A model generated the notes under the pieces. The model did not search any database. It was not told the DNA's origin and was given only the letters and a program-made list of their open reading frames with translations. 64,000 nucleotides of DNA from JAXGZG01 sp050952065 (lineage in GTDB: Bacteria; Bacillota; Sulfobacillia; Fermentithermobacillales; Fermentithermobacillaceae): contig JBMNKF010000007.1 of assembly GCA_050952065.1 (NCBI GenBank), positions 124,001-188,000 of the forward strand. The letters are read 5' to 3'. This document shows, piece by piece, positions 33,824-41,181 of the stretch. Both the position numbers and the translations under genes were made by a program. Position 1 is the first letter of the stretch. Every line of letters starts with the position of its first letter.

Positions 33824-34861
33824 TTGGAAGACGTAGACAGCTTCGAACTGCAACGAAAAGGCGGACTTCCCGTCTACCTTCAGGTGAAGCAACAGGTAGA
33901 AAAGCTCATCACATCCGGTCACTGGGACAAAGGACAGAGGCTTCCTACAGAGCGCGCTTTGGCAGCCGAGTTGGGTGTGAGCCGGAATACTGTGAGTCTC
34001 GCCTACAGGCAATTAGAAGCGGAAGGGCTCATAACGTCAAGGCAAGGCAGGGGTACGTTCGTGGCTGAGGCTGACGATCTTCTGAGGCTAGAGAACAAGC
34101 GCGAACGTCTTGCCCGAGTAATTGACAGCGCCTTGGAAGACAGTCTGTCTTTGGGAGTGAGTCCCGAGGAGTTCTTATCCTTTGCGAGCAAGAGGGTAGA
34201 TGAGCGTCGAAGAATGCTTTCAGAAGTCAAAATGGCCTTCGTGGAATGCAACCGCGAGCAGCTTGACTACTTTAGCAAGGAACTGGAGATAGGCACCGGA
34301 GTTCGGGTCCTGCCGGTTCTAACCGACGATCTGATTGCTAAGGAGCCTTCGGCTATGGAAACGATCAATAGTGCCGACTTGGTAGTCACAACCTTTTTCC
34401 ACTTGGACGAAGTGCGCTCCATCCTTCCGGAAATGTCCGATGACATCATCGGCATAGCCCTGGATCCGGGCATCGAGTCGATAGTCCGCATTGCTCGTCT
34501 TGCCCCGGGCAGCAAAGTGCTTCTGGTGTGCCTATCGGACCGGTTTGCCGAGAGGATTCAAAAGTCAATGGATATCGCAGGAATAACGGAGCTTTCCATG
34601 GAGGTCACAACCGAAAGAGATCTACAAGAAGTCCAAGAGAGGATATCGGGCAAGAAGGCGGTAATCGTGTCTCCGGGCAGGTATCGAGAAGTCGCCTCGA
34701 TGGTCAAACGAGGCACTCAAGTGATAGAGTTCATCTACAAACCTGACGCGGGATCTGTCAATTTGCTCCGGTCCTCAGTATTGGAGCACAGGAAAAAGAA
34801 GAGGCAGGAGGGGGTCGAGCGTGATACAACAAGCACAGTGGGAAGTAGCGATCAACCCTAA
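33824..34861 (+). CDS. GntR-family regulator with large unrecognised effector domain
   Basis: About 345 residues. A GntR winged helix-turn-helix spans roughly 10-80 (LPVYLQVKQQVEKLI; RLPTERALAAELGVSRNTVS; GLITSRQGRGTFVA). The remaining 260 residues form an alpha/beta effector region (TINSADLVVTTFFHLDEV; GSKVLLVCLSDRF; KKAVIVSPGRYREVASMV) that looks like a two-lobed ligand-binding fold but belongs to none of the classes I know well (FadR, HutC, MocR, YtrA). TTG 33824 follows AAGGAG by eight bases; the longer frame from 33707 has no ribosome site. It overlaps korD by 41 bases, so it likely regulates the 2-oxoacid oxidoreductase operon. Confidence 0.85.
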   Translation: MEDVDSFELQRKGGLPVYLQVKQQVEKLITSGHWDKGQRLPTERALAAELGVSRNTVSLAYRQLEAEGLITSRQGRGTFVAEADDLLRLENKRERLARVIDSALEDSLSLGVSPEEFLSFASKRVDERRRMLSEVKMAFVECNREQLDYFSKELEIGTGVRVLPVLTDDLIAKEPSAMETINSADLVVTTFFHLDEVRSILPEMSDDIIGIALDPGIESIVRIARLAPGSKVLLVCLSDRFAERIQKSMDIAGITELSMEVTTERDLQEVQERISGKKAVIVSPGRYREVASMVKRGTQVIEFIYKPDAGSVNLLRSSVLEHRKKKRQEGVERDTTSTVGSSDQP

Positions 34862-35030
34862 GTGGTGTAAGAAGTGCGGGTTGTGCGCGGCTTTTTGCCC
34901 GAAGGCAGTAATCGTGCAAACGGCCGGAGAGCCCAAAGTCCAGGATGAGAGCGCTTGCATAGGCTGCTTGATGTGTGAGATGCACTGTCCTGACTTTGCG
35001 ATCGCTGTCAGGAGGAGAGAGACAAAATGA
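34821..35030 (+). CDS. korD: 2-oxoacid:ferredoxin oxidoreductase, ferredoxin-like delta subunit
   Basis: 69 residues with two 4Fe-4S motifs: CKKCGLCAAFCPKAV and CIGCLMCEMHCPDFA. It transfers electrons within the oxidoreductase complex. GTG 34821 follows GGAGGGGG and sits inside the end of the GntR gene. The next gene, korA, overlaps its stop. Confidence 0.93.
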   Translation: MIQQAQWEVAINPKWCKKCGLCAAFCPKAVIVQTAGEPKVQDESACIGCLMCEMHCPDFAIAVRRRETK

Positions 35031-36169
35031 CCAAAAATGGACCGAAACTCCTGCAGGGCAACGAAGCATGTGTAGAGGGAGCTTTGGCAGCCGGACTAAG
35101 GTTCTTCGCTGGCTATCCAATTACTCCATCTACTGAAATTGCTGAGCTCTGCTCCTTAAGACTCCCCCAAGTCGGGGGCAAATTCATGCAGATGGAAGAC
35201 GAGATAGCCAGCATGGCAGCGGTATGCGGCGCGTCCTTGGCCGGTCTGAAGGCTATGACCGCCACCAGTGGCCCCGGGTTTTCCCTAAAGCAGGAGAACC
35301 TCGGCTTTGCAGTACAGGCGGAGCTCCCGTGCGTAGTAGTCAACGTTCAGCGTGTAGGCCCGTCAACAGGAATGCCCACCTCAACCGCTCAGGGAGACGT
35401 CATGCAGGCAAGATGGGGCTCCCACGGTGATCACGAGATGGTGGCACTGGCTCCTTCGTCCGTACTGGAATGCTATACGCTAACGATAGAGGCATTTAAC
35501 ATTGCAGAGAAGCTTCGCACGCCTGTGATCATGCTGATGGACGAGATGATCGGTCACCTTCGGGAAAAAGTCGTGCTCCCCGAATCCTATACCGTTATCG
35601 ACAGAGAGAAGCCGCCTGCCGATAAAGCTTCGTACAAGCCATACGGCCCAGGTCAGGGCTCGCTTCCTGATGTGGCGCCTCTTGCCGCTTTTGGAACGGG
35701 ATATCGTTTCCACGTGACAGGTCTTACCCACGGAGAGGACGGTTTTCCAACCAATAGCCCGGCTATTGGAGAGAAGCAGATCAGCCGGATAGCGAACAAG
35801 ATCAGCTCAAGAAGAGACGGACTATCCATGTTCGAAGAGCTCCTGGTGGACGATGCTGAGGTGTTTGTGGTTGCATGGGGCGGTACTGCCAGATCCGCAA
35901 GAATGGCTGTGCGCGAAGCGAGAGCTCAAGGGATCAAGGCGGGCCTCATCAAGATCATGAGCGTTTGGCCTTTCCCTGAAAAGGCCATGGCCAAGATCAG
36001 GCAGGGGTCACCCAAAGCAGTCATCGTTCCCGAGATGAACCTCGGCCAGTACGTATGGCCTGTAAGGAGAGCGGTGGGCGACGCTTGCCCGGTGTACCAA
36101 GTCAACAAGATCGCCGGCCAGCTTATTGAGCCCGAAGAGATTCTCAAATCCATAAAGGAGGCGATGTAG
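35027..36169 (+). CDS. korA: 2-oxoacid:ferredoxin oxidoreductase alpha subunit
   Basis: About 380 residues. The N-terminal pyrimidine-binding domain (LQGNEACVEGALAAGLRFFAGYPITPSTEI, shown in part) and FMQMEDEIASMAAVCGASLAG, ATSGPGFSLKQENLGFA are typical of KorA/VorB-type subunits. The likely substrate is 2-oxoglutarate, giving succinyl-CoA and reduced ferredoxin, as supported by adjacent methylmalonyl-CoA mutase genes; branched-chain 2-oxoacids cannot be excluded. Confidence 0.93.
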   Translation: MTKNGPKLLQGNEACVEGALAAGLRFFAGYPITPSTEIAELCSLRLPQVGGKFMQMEDEIASMAAVCGASLAGLKAMTATSGPGFSLKQENLGFAVQAELPCVVVNVQRVGPSTGMPTSTAQGDVMQARWGSHGDHEMVALAPSSVLECYTLTIEAFNIAEKLRTPVIMLMDEMIGHLREKVVLPESYTVIDREKPPADKASYKPYGPGQGSLPDVAPLAAFGTGYRFHVTGLTHGEDGFPTNSPAIGEKQISRIANKISSRRDGLSMFEELLVDDAEVFVVAWGGTARSARMAVREARAQGIKAGLIKIMSVWPFPEKAMAKIRQGSPKAVIVPEMNLGQYVWPVRRAVGDACPVYQVNKIAGQLIEPEEILKSIKEAM

Positions 36170-36170
36170 C

Positions 36171-36995
36171 GTGGCCCTTCCTGTGGAAAAGTACTTGCGG
36201 GTCAATAAACTGCCTCACATCTGGTGTCCCGGTTGCGGACACGGTATTGTCACCCAGGCTATCGTCAGAGCCATTGACGAACTGGGGCTAGACACCGAGA
36301 AGACAGTGGTGGTTTCGGGCATAGGGTGCTCATCCAGGGCCCCGGGGTATCTGCATTTTGACACGCTTCACACCACCCACGGGCGTGCGTTGCCTTTTGC
36401 TACGGGCATCAAGATGGCCAATCCTGAACTCAGGGTTATTGTAATCACAGGTGACGGCGATGCCTCGGCTATTGGCGGAAACCACTTGATTCACGCTGCT
36501 AGGCGCAATATCGATCTCACAGTAATATGCTTCAACAACACCATTTACGGGATGACTTCCGGTCAGTATTCGCCCTTGACCCCGGTGGGCTCGTTCGCCT
36601 CCACTGCACCTTACGGTATGTTGGAGCCCAATTTCGACCTGTGCGACTTGGTAGCGGGAGCAGGCGGGACCTTTGTGGCAAGAGGGACGACCTATCACAT
36701 CCGACCTCTCACCAACCTCATCAAGCAAGCTCTTCAGCATGACGGTTTCGCCTTCGTTGAGGCGCTGTCTCAGTGTCCCACCTACTATGGACGACGTAAC
36801 AGGCTCCGGAATCCTCTAGACATGATGAACTGGTACAGAGATCACGCAGTAAGTGTGGCGGCTTTCAACAAACTTGGCGATGAAGAGAAGGCAGGCAAGT
36901 TCCCCATTGGCTTAATCAAGAAGAGCGATGCTCCTGAGTTTAGTAAGGTTTACTCCCAGCTCATTGAAAGAATCAATGAAAGGAGCGAGGAGTAA
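36171..36995 (+). CDS. korB: 2-oxoacid:ferredoxin oxidoreductase beta subunit
   Basis: About 274 residues. This subunit binds thiamine diphosphate (TGDGDASAIGGNHLIHAARR and CFNNTIYGMTSGQ) and carries Cys residues for a 4Fe-4S cluster (IWCPGCGHG; GIGCSSRAPGY). GTG 36171 lies one base after the korA stop. Confidence 0.94.
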   Translation: MALPVEKYLRVNKLPHIWCPGCGHGIVTQAIVRAIDELGLDTEKTVVVSGIGCSSRAPGYLHFDTLHTTHGRALPFATGIKMANPELRVIVITGDGDASAIGGNHLIHAARRNIDLTVICFNNTIYGMTSGQYSPLTPVGSFASTAPYGMLEPNFDLCDLVAGAGGTFVARGTTYHIRPLTNLIKQALQHDGFAFVEALSQCPTYYGRRNRLRNPLDMMNWYRDHAVSVAAFNKLGDEEKAGKFPIGLIKKSDAPEFSKVYSQLIERINERSEE

Positions 36996-37546
36996 TGCGA
37001 AAAGAGTTCAGATTGGCTGGAGAAGGCGGACAGGGGCTTATCACCGCAGGCATCATTCTGGCATCTGCCGCTGCGGAACACACTCCTCTGAACGCAGTTC
37101 AGTCTCAGTCATATGGTCCGGAATCTAGGGGCGGGGCATCAAAGGCCGACGTTATCATCTCGGACCAAGAGATAGACTACCCCGAGGTCAAGTCTCCCCA
37201 CTATATGGTGGTCATGGCCCAGGAAGCGTGCGACAAGTACGTTCCAGCGGTGGCCCCGGGAGGCACCGTAATAGTAGACACCACTTATGTTAAGTCTGTG
37301 CCCCAAGTTGATGCCAAGATCATCAGCTACCCGATTAGCGAGAAAGCGCGGGAATTGGGCAGGGAAATAGTCGCCAACATAGTTGCTCTTGGTCTTCTTG
37401 TAGGGACGACTGAGGTGGTACCTGCAGATGCTGTATTGTCGTCGGTTCTCGCCCGCATTCCCAAAGGGACCGAGGAGCTCAACAAGAAAGCGTTCCAGGT
37501 CGGTCTCGATGCTGCTAAAGAAGTTTTGGGCGGCGAGATACGGTAG
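36995..37546 (+). CDS. korC: 2-oxoacid:ferredoxin oxidoreductase gamma subunit
   Basis: About 183 residues, the catalytic gamma domain: LAGEGGQGLITAGIILASAA, and SQSYGPESRGGASKADVIIS are hallmark sequences. It completes the four-gene korDABC set; the start shares a base with the korB stop (TAATG). Confidence 0.94.
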   Translation: MRKEFRLAGEGGQGLITAGIILASAAAEHTPLNAVQSQSYGPESRGGASKADVIISDQEIDYPEVKSPHYMVVMAQEACDKYVPAVAPGGTVIVDTTYVKSVPQVDAKIISYPISEKARELGREIVANIVALGLLVGTTEVVPADAVLSSVLARIPKGTEELNKKAFQVGLDAAKEVLGGEIR

Positions 37547-37606
37547 GAGACTTGTCCCGGATTTCTAGGCGTTTGGAGAAGACTAGAGTAGACTAGACGT
37601 GAGGAC

Positions 37607-37641
37607 GGAGGTCCGCCCCAACTACTGGCGGCCGGGCCTCC
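37607..37641 (+). promoter_or_regulatory. Hairpin between korC and the mutase gene
   Basis: GGAGG (37607-37611) pairs with CCTCC (37637-37641) and CCGCC (37613-37617) with GGCGG (37627-37631). It lies 27 bases before the mutase start and is followed by a short T run. It may attenuate or separate the two transcripts; it is not a strong terminator. Confidence 0.4.
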
Positions 37642-37668
37642 TTTGAAAGAGGGGGCAGAGAAAACCAA

Positions 37669-39336
37669 GTGGCTAACGACGAGATTAGGGCCGCCAAGGA
37701 AAAGTGGGAACAGGGCCCGGTTGCTAAAGTGATTGGAAGGTTTCCGGAACGCAAGAAGGAGTTCCAAACGGATTCGGGAATCGTAGTTGACCGTGCCTAT
37801 ACTCCTGCCGATTTGGGTGATTGGGAGTACTTGACCAAGTTGGGTTTCCCTGGGGAGTATCCTTTCACAAGAGGAGTCCAACCTACGATGTATCGAGGCC
37901 GTCTTTGGACGATGCGCCAGTACGCGGGGTTTGGCACGGCTGAGGAAACCAACGAGAGATTCCGCTTTCTGCTGGAGCAGGGCCAGACAGGGCTCTCCGT
38001 AGCTTTTGACCTTCCAACTCAGGTAGGTTACGACTCGGACCATGCTATGTCTGAAGGTGAAGTTGGCCGAGTAGGGGTAGCCATTGACTCTTTGGAAGAT
38101 GCCGAGACAGTGTTCGAAGGCATTCCCTTGGACAAAGTCTCAACCTCAATGACGATCAACGCTCCCGCATCGGTACTCCTTGCCATGTATCAGGCAGTGG
38201 GCGAGAAGCAGGGAGTTGCGGCGGAAAAGCTACAAGGTACAGTCCAGAACGACATACTTAAAGAGTACGTGGCAAGGGGAACATACATCTTCCCTCCGGC
38301 TCCATCAATGAGGCTGGTTACGGATATTTTTGATTATTGCTCCAAGGTGATTCCAGGTTGGAACACCATTTCAATTAGCGGCTACCACATAAGAGAGGCG
38401 GGTGCCACGGCTGTCCAGGAGGTAGCGTTTACTCTGGCAGACGGTATCGCCTATGTGCAAGCGGCTGTGGATAAGGGTCTTGATGTAGACGCGTTCGCAG
38501 GTAGGCTATCGTTCTTCTTTAACGCTCAAATGAACTTCTTGGAAGAAGTCGCCAAGTTCAGGGCCGCCAGGAGACTTTGGGCCAGGATCATGAAGGAAAG
38601 ATTCCAAGCCAAGAACCCGAAGTCATGGATGCTCCGGTTCCATACTCAGACCGCAGGTTCATCTCTCACCGCTCAGCAACCCGACAACAACATTATTCGC
38701 ACAACTCTCGAGGCGCTCGCGGCGGTCTTGGGTGGAACGCAGTCGCTGCACACCAACTCCAGGGATGAGGCGCTTGCTCTACCGACCGAGGAGTCTGTGC
38801 GTATCGCTCTTCGAACGCAGCAGATCATCGCTCACGAATCGGGTGTTGCCGACAGTATCGATCCCTTGGCGGGAAGCTATTACATCGAGAGACTCACCGA
38901 CGAGATCGAAGCCAAGGCCGAAGAGTACATTAAGAAGATTGACGACATGGGCGGAGCCGTAGCCGCAATCGAACAGGGCTATATGCAACGAGAGATTCAG
39001 GATAGCGCCTACCGCTACCAGAAATCGGTGGAGTCTCGTGAGCGTCTCGTTGTTGGTGTGAATTCCTTCGAGATCAAGGAAGGGAAGCCCACGGGGCTTC
39101 TCCGAGTTAACCCGGAAATAGCAGAGGCCCAGAAGAAGCGACTTCGGGAGCTTCGCAATCGCAGGGATGGGGCCGCTGTCAGGTCGGCTTTGAAGGCCGT
39201 AGAGACCGCCGCCAAGGGCACCGATAACCTGATGCCCTACGTGCTGGATGCAGTGAAGGCTTACGCCACTATCGGCGAGATCTGCGACGTGCTGCGGGAA
39301 GTGTTCGGCTCTTATAGGCCAGGGTCCTGGGTGTAG
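37669..39336 (+). CDS. Methylmalonyl-CoA mutase large subunit, catalytic domain only
   Basis: A B12-dependent mutase interconverting succinyl-CoA and methylmalonyl-CoA. About 555 residues covering the TIM-barrel substrate domain only: PTMYRGRLWTMRQYAGFGTA, LSVAFDLPTQVGYDSDH, ISISGYHIREAGATAVQEVA, and LHTNSRDEALALPTEESVRI. The Tyr of RQYAGF and the Arg of VARGTYIFPP match methylmalonyl-CoA rather than isobutyryl-CoA mutases. The cobalamin-binding domain is absent and no small subunit gene is next to it. GTG 37669 with GAGGGGGCAG upstream. It follows korDABC and precedes the epimerase. Confidence 0.93.
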   Translation: MANDEIRAAKEKWEQGPVAKVIGRFPERKKEFQTDSGIVVDRAYTPADLGDWEYLTKLGFPGEYPFTRGVQPTMYRGRLWTMRQYAGFGTAEETNERFRFLLEQGQTGLSVAFDLPTQVGYDSDHAMSEGEVGRVGVAIDSLEDAETVFEGIPLDKVSTSMTINAPASVLLAMYQAVGEKQGVAAEKLQGTVQNDILKEYVARGTYIFPPAPSMRLVTDIFDYCSKVIPGWNTISISGYHIREAGATAVQEVAFTLADGIAYVQAAVDKGLDVDAFAGRLSFFFNAQMNFLEEVAKFRAARRLWARIMKERFQAKNPKSWMLRFHTQTAGSSLTAQQPDNNIIRTTLEALAAVLGGTQSLHTNSRDEALALPTEESVRIALRTQQIIAHESGVADSIDPLAGSYYIERLTDEIEAKAEEYIKKIDDMGGAVAAIEQGYMQREIQDSAYRYQKSVESRERLVVGVNSFEIKEGKPTGLLRVNPEIAEAQKKRLRELRNRRDGAAVRSALKAVETAAKGTDNLMPYVLDAVKAYATIGEICDVLREVFGSYRPGSWV

Positions 39337-39353
39337 AGACCTAGTAAAGACCT

Positions 39354-39392
39354 ATATCTAGCACCCATATCTAGAGGCGATATCTAGAGGGG
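39354..39392 (+). repeat. Three 13-bp direct repeats before the epimerase gene
   Basis: ATATCTAG occurs at 39354, 39367 and 39380, an exact 13-base period, with spacers CACCC, AGGCG and AGGGG. The array ends at the epimerase ribosome-binding site. It could be a regulator-binding array or a chance tandem duplication. Confidence 0.75.
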
Positions 39393-39402
39393 AGGGTTTC
39401 AA

Positions 39403-39801
39403 GTGATCACCAAAATAAGCCATCTTGGCATAGCAGTAAAAGACCTGAATGCGGCCATAAAGACACTGGAAGAAGGTTTTGGCCTTAGTGCCGAAGGCAA
39501 AGACGTGGTAGAGTCCCAGAAGGTCACCGTGGCCTTCATCCCGGTGGGAGAGTCTAGGCTTGAGCTTTTGGAGCCAACTTCCGAGGACAGCCCAATAGCG
39601 AAATTCTTGGCCAGCAGAGGAGAGGGACTCCACCATGTGGCCCTCTGCACTGACGATGTGGCGGGAGCGCTCAAGGATGCCGAAGCGAACGGCCTTCGGC
39701 TAATTGACAAGGAGCCCAGGCCCGGAGCCCACGGTACCAAGGTAGGTTTTGTGCACCCCAAGAGCACTTGCGGGGTACTCTTCGAGCTGGTGCAGGAGTA
39801 G
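39403..39801 (+). CDS. mce: Methylmalonyl-CoA epimerase
   Basis: 132 residues of the VOC (glyoxalase) fold. It interconverts the (R) and (S) forms of methylmalonyl-CoA so the mutase and carboxylation enzymes can connect. ISHLGIAVKDLNAAI and GEGLHHVALCTDDV supply metal-binding His residues, and GVLFELVQE the C-terminal Glu ligand. GTG 39403 follows GGGAGGG. Confidence 0.95.
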   Translation: MITKISHLGIAVKDLNAAIKTLEEGFGLSAEGKDVVESQKVTVAFIPVGESRLELLEPTSEDSPIAKFLASRGEGLHHVALCTDDVAGALKDAEANGLRLIDKEPRPGAHGTKVGFVHPKSTCGVLFELVQE

Positions 39802-39890
39802 AAAAGTCCGCCAGTCATTGCGCGTAGTTTGATCTACAACATAAACGTGTCAGTCGGCTCCAGAACGATTACGTTCTCGAGCTGCAAAGG

Positions 39891-39928
39891 AAGAACCCTG
39901 GGAGGTTTCCTCTCTCGGGGTTCTTTCT
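39891..39928 (+). terminator. Candidate intrinsic terminator after the epimerase gene
   Basis: AAGAACCC (39891-39898) pairs with GGGTTCTT (39918-39925), followed by TCTC. The 19-base loop is long and the T run broken, so it is a moderate terminator ending the kor-mutase-epimerase block. Confidence 0.5.
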
Positions 39929-40246
39929 CACAATGGTCTCCAAGGCTAAAGTAAGCCGAAAAGGCGAAGGATATTTGAATGAGCTGCTGGCTTCGGGGGC
40001 TTTCCAGCGAACGAATCCCACACGGAGAAACTCATACGATAGGTGCCGATAAATCCGGGGCTTTCCTGGGAGATTATTCTTAAAGGATAGGGCAGGAAAC
40101 TCGTAGCGAGCTACGAATATCCTACAGTGACAGGACGGGTGGTTTCGTAAAATACGGTGTGAGGGGGCTTTGCATAGTGGAAGAGGCCGCCCAGAAACGT
40201 AGAGTACGTGTGTCTCTTGTGTGGGTCACAGGGTTTAGAGCGGGTA
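39929..40246 (+). other. Noncoding stretch with two similar hairpin elements
   Basis: No convincing gene. Two elements share a pattern GGC-(GA)AGGA / hairpin / CGAA-ATCC. The first runs 39961-40019 with GCTGG/CCAGC as its stem. The second, 40084-40123, has TCGTAGC-GA-GCTACGA inside AGGATA/TATCCT. A short frame (GTG 40177, 27 codons) with a fair Shine-Dalgarno is probably chance. I recognise no riboswitch or RNA family. Confidence 0.45.
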
Positions 40247-40381
40247 ATGAACCAAGATGAGGACATGAGCGTGCGAGGCAATCTTTCTGTTGCGTGCCCC
40301 AGATGCGGGGGAGCAGCGTTGTGCGTAGAGAGAGGAATCGCCTCGCATGTTGTTATGCCTGCGGCCCTAGATAAGCGTTAG
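40247..40381 (+). CDS. Possible 44-residue protein with CPRCGG zinc-knuckle motif
   Basis: A 44-residue reading frame beginning ATG 40247. It contains LSVACPRCGGAALCVERG, three cysteines in a zinc-ribbon-like pattern. A terminator follows 26 bases after the stop, consistent with a tiny monocistronic gene. Against it: the Shine-Dalgarno (GAGCGGG) is weak, no clear promoter is visible, and only one CxxC pair is present. I do not recognise a family. Low confidence. Confidence 0.3.
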   Translation: MNQDEDMSVRGNLSVACPRCGGAALCVERGIASHVVMPAALDKR

Positions 40382-40407
40382 ATATCCGTCAAACCTCAAG
40401 CGATTCG

Positions 40408-40442
40408 GTCGTCGCTGGGATTCGGCCTGGCGACGGCTTTTT
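40408..40442 (+). terminator. Intrinsic terminator in the mraZ-upstream region
   Basis: GTCGTCGC (40408-40415) pairs with GCGACGGC (40430-40437; one G-T pair), then TTTTTC. It implies that something on the + strand is transcribed upstream of it, such as the small ORF at 40247. Confidence 0.68.
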
Positions 40443-40707
40443 CGTTGCCGCACATCCCTTAGCTTCCAATCGTCCCACGTGGTCAATCGCTCTAGCCACG
40501 GAGGACCTTTTCAGAAGATTAGGAGCAGTGACGGGAAAACCCCAGGAGACGAGCCATCACGAGGAAGAACTCCCCGTTGGATGAAACCTCGTTGCGACCA
40601 AGCCCCAGGGTTAACCCGAAGAAACGGGTCTGGATTGTGCGATTTTCACAGAAATCTCGATTGGGGTAGAAGGAATCGGGACAAGCGTGTAGAATAGAGG
40701 TCTCAAG
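40443..40707 (+). other. Noncoding region before the mraZ operator
   Basis: No gene recognised. TAGAAT (40690-40695) is a possible -10 for mraZ, but no good -35 lies at normal distance. The segment 40500-40620 is rich in GC and has short inverted segments; I could not match it to RNase P RNA, 6S RNA, tmRNA or a riboswitch. Confidence 0.4.
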
Positions 40708-40732
40708 TGGGGTCAAGTGGGGAAAGGTGGGT
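40708..40732 (+). promoter_or_regulatory. MraZ operator: three TGGGN repeats at 10-bp period
   Basis: TGGGG (40708-40712), TGGGG (40718-40722) and TGGGT (40728-40732) are separated by five-base spacers. This is the documented MraZ-binding pattern. The third repeat abuts the AAAGGTGG that serves as the mraZ ribosome-binding site, nine bases before the GTG start. Confidence 0.85.
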
Positions 40733-40740
40733 ACAGAGTA

Positions 40741-41181
40741 GTGGTTAGCGTCGCCGCGTTTGTAGGCGAATACCTCCATACCATTGACAGTAAAGGGAGA
40801 CTAGCTCTGCCTGCCAAGTTTAGGGATCTTTTGGGCCCGCGCTTTTTCATCGTTCGAGGTTTGGACACTTGCCTGTTTGTTTACCCTAGCGAAGAGTGGG
40901 CAAAGGTTGTCCAGAACATCAAGGAGATGCCTTTGAACCAGCGTGATTCACGGGCCTATGCCAGGTATTTTTTGTCGGGGGCAACAGAGGTTGAGCCTGA
41001 CAAACAAGGGCGAATCGTTCTTCCCGGCCACTTGCGTGAATACGCAGGCCTCACTAAAGACGTGTACATCTTGGGCGTAGGTAGTAGGGCGGAAATCTGG
41101 AACAAGAGTGAGTGGGATGAACTGAAGGCTGAGATCGGCCAAAGCTTCTCGAAAATAGCGGAGAGCGTCGCAGGAGTATGA
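40741..41181 (+). CDS. mraZ: Transcriptional regulator MraZ
   Basis: About 146 residues with two SpoVT/AbrB-like half-domains: GEYLHTIDSKGRLALPAKFR and ATEVEPDKQGRIVLPGHLRE. MraZ forms rings that bind its own promoter and control the division cluster. GTG 40741 gives the family N-terminus; AAAGGTGG lies upstream. The stop overlaps the rsmH start. The presence of the operator just upstream makes autoregulation very likely. Confidence 0.96.
   Translation: MVSVAAFVGEYLHTIDSKGRLALPAKFRDLLGPRFFIVRGLDTCLFVYPSEEWAKVVQNIKEMPLNQRDSRAYARYFLSGATEVEPDKQGRIVLPGHLREYAGLTKDVYILGVGSRAEIWNKSEWDELKAEIGQSFSKIAESVAGV

Noticed and set aside
37327..38043. A 238-residue minus-strand frame spanning the end of korC, the spacer and the start of the mutase.
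   Set aside because: It lies opposite two conserved genes, and its sequence is low-complexity with no family resemblance.
40177..40260. A 27-residue frame starting GTG with a fair GAGGGGG element.
   Set aside because: No recognisable motif, and it runs into the small CPRCGG frame; more likely chance.
39802..40707. RNase P RNA, 6S RNA, tmRNA or a cobalamin riboswitch in the mraZ-upstream region.
   Set aside because: None of the conserved cores could be found. A CCCAGGAGACGAGCC segment near 40542 only loosely resembles the B12 box and lacks the rest of that riboswitch.
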